From Nitzschia sp. DOCU1 (Eukaryota > Bacillariophyta > Bacillariophyceae > Bacillariales > Bacillariaceae): 11,641 nt of DNA. Below are positions 6,728-11,641 of this stretch, in pieces; within the stretch, counting starts at the first letter, position 1; every line of letters begins with the position of its first letter. The notes under the pieces were generated by a model, which was not told the origin of the DNA, did not search any database, and was given only the letters and a program-made list of their open reading frames with translations. The translations under genes and the position numbers were made by a program. Where the stretch lies: contig CATOAN010000030.1 in the NCBI GenBank assembly GCA_951394045.1, positions 1-11,641 of the forward strand, in the 5' to 3' direction.

Positions 6728-7237
6728 GAGTTAGCAGGTCTCATCTAGAGAGGACCATGGTCAAGGGAGGAAGCAGTGTAGGTTAGTTCGTCCTTCGTGG
6801 TTGCCTGAAAGTAGCAATTTGAATTCGAATCCTAACCAAAATGGGGGTGGAGGGAAGTGTTTGGAATGATGAACCATCTCCTGTCCCCCACCCCATTTTG
6901 TGACGTCTACCACATGGAAAAGGAACTGGATAGTGTCAGCGGCTTTCCATGTTGGAGACGGGAAAGTGTTGGTCAAATTTGGAAAACGACCTGGAAAGTG
7001 TGCTCGGTCGCGCGCGGAAGAAATTGGAAAAACCAGGGAAAATGGGGCATGGAAAACGACCTGGAAGACCCGACTGCGGCATGGAAAGTGGCTGGTTTTT
7101 CCATGTTTTCGTTTTTACGGTGATGTCATCTCTCTCGCTTTTTCGCGCGCTTTTGCCAATGGACACGTTAGTCGCCCGAGTCATGCCATCGATGAACCAA
7201 GCTAAATCGTCGAAGCGCTTTCAAGCCACGTACTACT
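6728..7237. other. Gene-free stretch rich in TGGAAA
   Basis: Several overlapping frames are open, but none has a protein-like composition or known motif. The DNA itself is repetitive: (C/T)TGGAAA or ATGGAAA recurs about seven times between 6913 and 7090, and the 16-mer GGAAAACGACCTGGAA is present twice, at 6981-6996 and 7051-7066. This repetition probably explains the open frames. Confidence 0.5.
6981..7066. repeat. Direct repeat GGAAAACGACCTGGAA (2 copies)
   Basis: Exact 16-base copies lie at 6981-6996 and 7051-7066, starting 70 bp apart. A 13-base form with the same start, CATGGAAAACGAC, is at 5993-6005 and again at 7048-7060, so the motif is shared by two places about 1 kb apart on the same strand. 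Function is unknown. Confidence 0.6.
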
Positions 7238-7413
7238 AGTTAAGCGATGGGGAGCTAGCTCAGGAACAGAGATCCCTTACCAAAACAGAGAAAGAGAAGA
7301 GAGATGTTAGTAATTAGAAACTGTTTGGATTACTGCTAATCCGACTCGCTCAAGAGCCTATCTCCCCAACGTAATAGTAGCACTATACTTTAAAGAGATT
7401 GTGTGCTAAACTA
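7238..7413 (-). repeat. Candidate 3' LTR of the Copia element
   Basis: This is the sequence following the polypurine tract on the - strand. Its edges form an imperfect inverted pair (AGTTTAGC near 7413, GCTTAACT near 7238, one mismatch). It contains a pyrimidine-rich run (TCTCTCTTCTCTTTCTCTG) of the kind often found in R/U5. The classical TG...CA ends are not present at these edges; a CTAACA at 7305-7310 (TGTTAG on the + strand) is another possible limit, giving a shorter LTR of about 105 bp. No second copy exists in the window, so the boundaries remain a guess. Confidence 0.35.
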
Positions 7414-7430
7414 CTTCGTTCCCCCACCAG
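7414..7430 (-). other. Candidate polypurine tract of the Copia element
   Basis: Read on the - strand this is CTGGTGGGGGAACGAAG, a purine-rich run with five consecutive G, about 280 bases after the RNase H stop. A polypurine tract directly upstream of the 3' LTR primes plus-strand synthesis in LTR elements. Position and composition fit, but the exact edge was not confirmed. Confidence 0.45.
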
Positions 7431-7706
7431 CCGTGCCCCATAGCCAGTTTCCCTGAGTAATCGGTCATTTCAGACCTCTCACCCTATTCGTAGTACCATC
7501 CCATAGCACTTACGTATCCCCAGTCGAACTCCCACGTCTCTAGCTTCCATTCATTGTACCGAAGCAACCGTCCGCTCGGTCATAGCTTCCTTCAACGACG
7601 TCAGACGGTGACGTCCTCCAGGAATCCATCGAATCGGAGGGATCCAACTGGTCCTATCCGCCTCCAATTCATTACTCCCCGTGGTCCCGAACGTTTCGAT
7701 CCTTGT

Positions 7707-10061
7707 TCAGTCACCAACCTCCTCGATCTCAACTAGGTCAGCAGTGTCGCCTTCCCAGAAGAGGATTGCCCGAAGCATCTTCCAGACATCGCTATAGCCC
7801 CATGCCTTCGAAAGAATGTCGGCAGGGTTCAGCTTACCTGGGATGTGGAGTAGCGCAATGATGCCGGCTGCCACTGCTTCTCTCACTCGATGATAGGACA
7901 AGATGACATGACGTTTTGTCAACTTGGCGGCAGGTTTGGTCGCGCTGTCGCAGACGGTCTTATTGTCGCCAAACATATACGACTTCCCGATGAGAGGCAC
8001 TCCCAGGTATCTCAGGGTGTTTCTCAGATCCATTACCTGCTCAGTTGCTTGTCGGGCGGACATAAACTCGCTGCCGTAGGTGGCTGTCTCTACCAAGGGT
8101 TGTTTCTTCGAGAAATAGTCGATCGGCGTCTGGTTCAGGAGGTGTAGGATACCAGTCACTGATTTTCCAGTCGTGACGTCGTGACATAAATTTGCATCGA
8201 AATAAGTCGCGGTTTGAACGGGCTTTCCCAATGGTTCTGGTGCATCATGAGGTGTTAGTTCCTCAACGCCACCATAGACGCTCGTAGCCCAAGAGTATTC
8301 TGGAACTTGAATCGCTGAGAAATCTGGAATACCTGTACGGAAGCGAATAGCCCCGTGTCTCATTTTTGAGAGGTACCCGTAGATGCGCTTGATGCGCTCT
8401 AAATGCCCCTCGCGCGGCGCAACCCGAAAACTCGAGAGCGTCATTACGGCGGTTGCGATGTCAAAACGCCCAAGTGAGATGACCCATTGAGCCGCTCCAA
8501 TGAGAGACTGGTAGACTTTAATCCCTTCAGCATCAAGTTCAGGGGAATCATCTAACTCTGGATGGTCGCCCTTGAGCAGCGGAGAATAGTAAGTCTGCTT
8601 CGGTTTCTCACCAAACAGGCGCTTGTATGTCTCGCACATACGATCGATATATTTTCGCGGCGCCATGCAAAGGACCCCGTCCTTGTCCCGAAAGAAATCG
8701 GCACCAAGATGGTAACTTATTGGCCCGGTACCTTTCAACTTAAAACGGTACTTGTTCGTCAACTCGTTGATAATATCTTGGTTCCATCGTGACGATATCG
8801 CGAGGTCATCGACGTATCTCGCGATGTACTCATAATGATCATCACACTTCCGCATCCAAATGTCCGACTCAGCCTTCGACGGACTGAAACCCATTTCCGT
8901 CAGAACCTCCGAAAGTCTTTCCCACCACATTTTTCCGCTAGAGTACAATCCATAAATAGCTTTAGAGATGATCAAAGTGTGACCTTCTCGTTCCCCAAAC
9001 TCTGGGCCGGCTACTACATAGACTTTCTCGTCCGTCTTTGCCTCTAGATAGGCGTTCCCGATGTCAGTGGTCCACGTTTCTAGGTCGTTAAGTTCGGCAA
9101 GGAACAGACAAATTCTCAAACCGCGTAACGAAACCACGCTTGAGTAGACACTCGATACCGGTGTGGGTGCTTGGTTTCCATTCGCCACAAGGCGTGCCTT
9201 GCGTCGGAGATCATGCTTGACATCGTACACCATGTGGTAGCGGATACGCTTATAGCCGCGAGGACTAGCTCCCCTTCCACAGTCAGTGAATGTTTCGTAG
9301 TCATCAATCTGAGCGAGTTCTTTGAGCTCAGCCTGGCGCCAAAGGTCATTCCCGTTCTTCTTGTCTAGCTCCATGGCATGGTCGTGGTTCCGGGGAACTT
9401 CGACTCCGAACTTGAAGAGAGGTGCGGTCCTGAACGACTTCAGTTTCGCCTGATTCGCGAGGCGTAGAAGCGTCTTCTGCCTCCTGGCGAGCTTGGCAAA
9501 CTTTTTCCACCCGTCAAGGTGTAACAAGTCGTTCTCGTTGGCGTAGATCGCGCATGAGACCGGGTCGCTTTTGGAGATGATGGAGAGCGGTTCATACATG
9601 ATCTCCCCGTTTTCCCAATTAACTCGGACGTTCCATTTTGAACCCTTGTAGTTCGGGTCTGTCCTCGTCAAGGGACCTTGATGCCCATCGATGGAACGGA
9701 ACTTCCAAACTTCGTCCGTGCCGTCGGCGTCCTCCAGCTTATCCAAAATCTGGTTGTAGCTGATGATTTCGTCGTAGGCGCCATCGGAACTGGTCGCTCG
9801 GAAACGTAGGACAGCTTCGTCATTCCTTGTGCGATCGTCAATCGCGTCTAGGGCTTCGATGATGCGTAAGCGTAGGCGGGTCCCGTCTTCAGCAGGTATG
9901 GACAAATAAGTTCGCCCAATAAGGTCCTCAGGATCAATGATGGCCATGGGCCGATCGTTGCGTTGAATTAGGTCTGGTAGCGTAGGGTCTACCTCTGGAT
10001 CCGGGCCACCAGGATCAAACATGACGTTAGGGTCAGCAGCATCGCCCGGCTCCCCGTTCAT
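7707..10061 (-). pseudogene. pol: Copia reverse transcriptase - RNase H, 784-codon open part of a broken polyprotein
   Basis: This is the C-terminal half of the Copia polyprotein; it copies element RNA and degrades the template. Numbering from the internal Met at 10061: acidic, proline-rich linker (1-45), a region ending in WNVRVNWENGEIMYEPLS (143-160) that resembles a chromodomain-like strand pattern, then RT with VYDVKHDLRRKARLVANG (278-295), the first catalytic Asp in WTTDIGNAYLEA (D333), SKAIYGLYSSGKMWWERL (366-383) and the YVDD box (416-419). RNase H follows with D622 (ATYFDANL), TGKSVTG (631-637), E665 (TYGSEF), D699 (MFGDNK) and the Copia signature HIPGKLNPADILSK (739-752). No internal stop or frameshift occurs. 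The frame continues upstream for 18 further codons to a TGA at 10116-10118, so the Met is not a natural start. Enzymatic residues look intact, but without upstream parts the copy cannot be autonomous. Confidence 0.88.
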
Positions 10062-10115
10062 TGGAGCCTCGTCTTCCTGGACAGCGTCTTCTCCTCTGTT
10101 AGCATCTGCTGTAGC

Positions 10116-11009
10116 TCATGGGTTGGGGCCCGTAGACGCCAAGCGAAGGCGCGAGCGATAGATAACCTGTTTGGTATCGCTAGTCAGGATCTTGTACGTC
10201 ATTGGATGACCTACAGTCTCGCTGAAACCAACGAAGCGTCCCTCTACTTCGTCTCCGACGGAAGGAAAATTCCCTCCCCGCGCTTCGATGCATTTCACGA
10301 AAACTTTATCCCAAAACGCGTACCGGATAATCATGCTGATATCGGGCGTATATCCCAATAGGGCTTCGTAGGGCGTACGCCAATTAAGGATACCTCGCGC
10401 CAACCGGTTGTTGATGAAACAAACGTACTCCATGGCTAAGAGCCAACAGTACGGTGGAGCGTTAGTCATGTTGAGGACATGCTGGGTAGCACGTTTAATT
10501 AGTTTGTATTGGCGTTCAGCGGGGTTTTGCTGGTGCTGATGAGGCTCGCTTTGCCACTCATCGATGCACAAGTGCCGTAACAAATCCTTCACACGCTTAC
10601 TTATTTCCGCCTTAGCTCGATCGCTGACCAATGTATCCATGGCTCCCCGGCGACGGACATTATCCTGGAGAACACAGATAAAGTCCCCATTGGTCATAAC
10701 GCCATAAATGTCGGAGAATTTTGTATCAATACCACAGAAAAACTGGGCAGCGCGATACCCTCCATCAATGGATGGCACGTCACTGTAGATAGTGTCAGTA
10801 GCCACAGGTTCGTTGCGACGTCGGACGTTCAAGGCCGGAAACGCTGCCTTCAAGGTGTTCATGATTGGTCCCTCAATGATGCCAGAGCGAGCATATTGAG
10901 TCGTTGCTTCAAAAGTCCTAGCAATACGGTCGGCACTCGCATTCAAGAAGAAGCGTCGATAACGCGTGTAGTCGCGATCTGCAGGGTGGATTCGACGAAG
11001 GGCAATGCC
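10116..11009 (-). pseudogene. pol: Copia integrase, N-terminally truncated and ended by a TGA
   Basis: This is the DDE integrase of the same element. The frame is open from a TAG at 11010-11012 to the TGA at 10116-10118, and family-like sequence starts within a few codons of the left limit (LRRIHPADRDYTRYRRFF). Numbering from the Leu codon at 10944-10946: the catalytic triad is D51 (VATDTIYSD), D109 (LVSDRA) and E144 (NPAERQ), with 34 residues between the second Asp and the Glu, close to the canonical 35. The later WRTPYEALLGYTPDIS (189-204) and GRFVGFSETVGHPMTYKI (236-253) are typical of Copia integrase C-terminal parts. The zinc-binding N-terminus, protease and gag are gone. The TGA differs by one transition from CGA, and the RT frame continues directly after it. 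No ATG suits a start; it is a fragment. Confidence 0.85.
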
Positions 11010-11475
11010 CTATCCCGGGGTTGACGAAATAAAAGTAGAAGACAATAGTAATTGTGAGACCTATGTTACATCTATTTGCATTCATTCCAACAACAAGATT
11101 GACGAGACGAAAGATTTTCGTCTTTCAAATATTTGCGACCGATCGTTCATTTTGTGAACGTCTTTCCCCACGCGTAAATAACGCGCATATATTCTATTCA
11201 TTCGGATATGTCGATTCCTCGTATCGTCGCCTTCTAACTAGGCGTCCCTAGTCTTGGCTAGCTATGACTCCTCGTCACCCATGGTCTGAATTATTTCCTT
11301 GCTCTAAATACATCTGCTCTATTAGGCGATGAATATTTACTACTTAGATTGTAGGCATGCCGTTGGCAAGGGACTCTATGGGTTAGTCGAATGTCACTTA
11401 TGCAATATACTACAGAGCGCTTCCATGTGTAACGCTACGACTCCTTTGATCGTTGCGTCGGTGCGCCGTCAGAGA

Positions 11476-11640
<165 letters not shown>

Positions 11641-11641
11641 A

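Larger units (their letters stand above)
7238..11009 (-). mobile_element. 5'-truncated Copia (Ty1/copia, CoDi-like) retrotransposon
   Basis: On the - strand the order is integrase, linker, reverse transcriptase, RNase H, then a 3' non-coding region with a polypurine tract and a candidate LTR. Integrase before reverse transcriptase is the mark of Ty1/copia elements. The wording of the integrase (RNEPVATDTIYSD, QNPAERQY) and RT (SKAIYGLYSSGKMWW) reads like the diatom CoDi group as I remember it. Homology begins abruptly at about 11009, inside integrase; gag, protease, primer-binding site and 5' LTR are absent, and 11010-11641 does not resemble the candidate 3' LTR. A single in-frame TGA interrupts the coding region, so the copy is non-autonomous but young enough to keep 784 codons open. 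Confidence 0.88.

Noticed and set aside
6781..6837. tRNA-like fold: GGTTAG pairing with CTAACC and a B-box-like TTCGAATCC
   Set aside because: The span is only 57 nt, no proper T-stem or anticodon arm can be drawn, and there is no A-box. A chance match.
6857..7239. Several overlapping + and - strand open frames
   Set aside because: They arise from the TGGAAA-rich repetitive DNA; none has a motif or convincing composition.

Overview
The window looks like nuclear DNA from a marine diatom, most likely a pennate close to Phaeodactylum tricornutum. The evidence is a Copia element whose polyprotein reads like the diatom CoDi-type Copia lineage as I remember it, a short GT...AG spliceosomal intron, a eukaryotic organellar MnmG-type sequence with a possible secondary-plastid presequence, and a mixed gene/transposon layout without bacterial operon structure. 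The species call is inference, because no search was possible.

Layout, left to right. Positions 1-228 are open in two frames and may be the 3' end of an unknown gene. A two-exon gene of unknown function (249-1064, + strand, intron 554-622) follows. It ends exactly where a decayed Ty3/gypsy pol fragment (1061-about 2936, - strand: protease tail, reverse transcriptase, RNase H) begins. That fragment has two in-frame stops and one frameshift, and it lacks gag, the protease active site and integrase. Next, on the + strand, is a truncated pseudogene of the tRNA-wobble-uridine modifying enzyme MnmG/GidA/MTO1 (3115-about 3970). It has lost the FAD-binding glycine loop, carries a 1-nt insertion and stops before the middle of the protein. 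Positions 2993-4437 contain several copies of an AAATGAGACC motif in both orientations, which look like transposon ends. One copy lies 150 bp upstream of a short acidic ORF (4576-4764).

The best single intact gene is at 4812-5555 (- strand): a 247-aa protein made of three diverged repeats of about 55-64 residues, each starting with W-x-x-S-x-A. Its upstream region holds an unusual phased array: two copies of GGCGCGCACGGT 21 bp apart, followed by seven copies of CCCGAAGT mostly 11 bp apart. Positions 5900-7240 have no convincing gene, only a marginal 61-aa ORF and a stretch rich in TGGAAA.

The right third is a 5'-truncated Copia (Pseudoviridae-type) retrotransposon on the - strand. Integrase (10116-about 11009) and reverse transcriptase/RNase H (7707-10115) share one frame and are separated by a single TGA. 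Catalytic residues of all three enzymes are present. A polypurine tract and candidate 3' LTR lie at about 7238-7430. Gag, protease and the 5' LTR are missing. Positions 11010-11641 hold only small hairpins and a CRE-like TGACGTCA.

Taken together this is an accessory, transposon-rich region: two LTR-retrotransposon remnants on the same strand, one duplicated and broken housekeeping gene, and two or three host-type genes of unknown function. There is no cooperating gene cluster.
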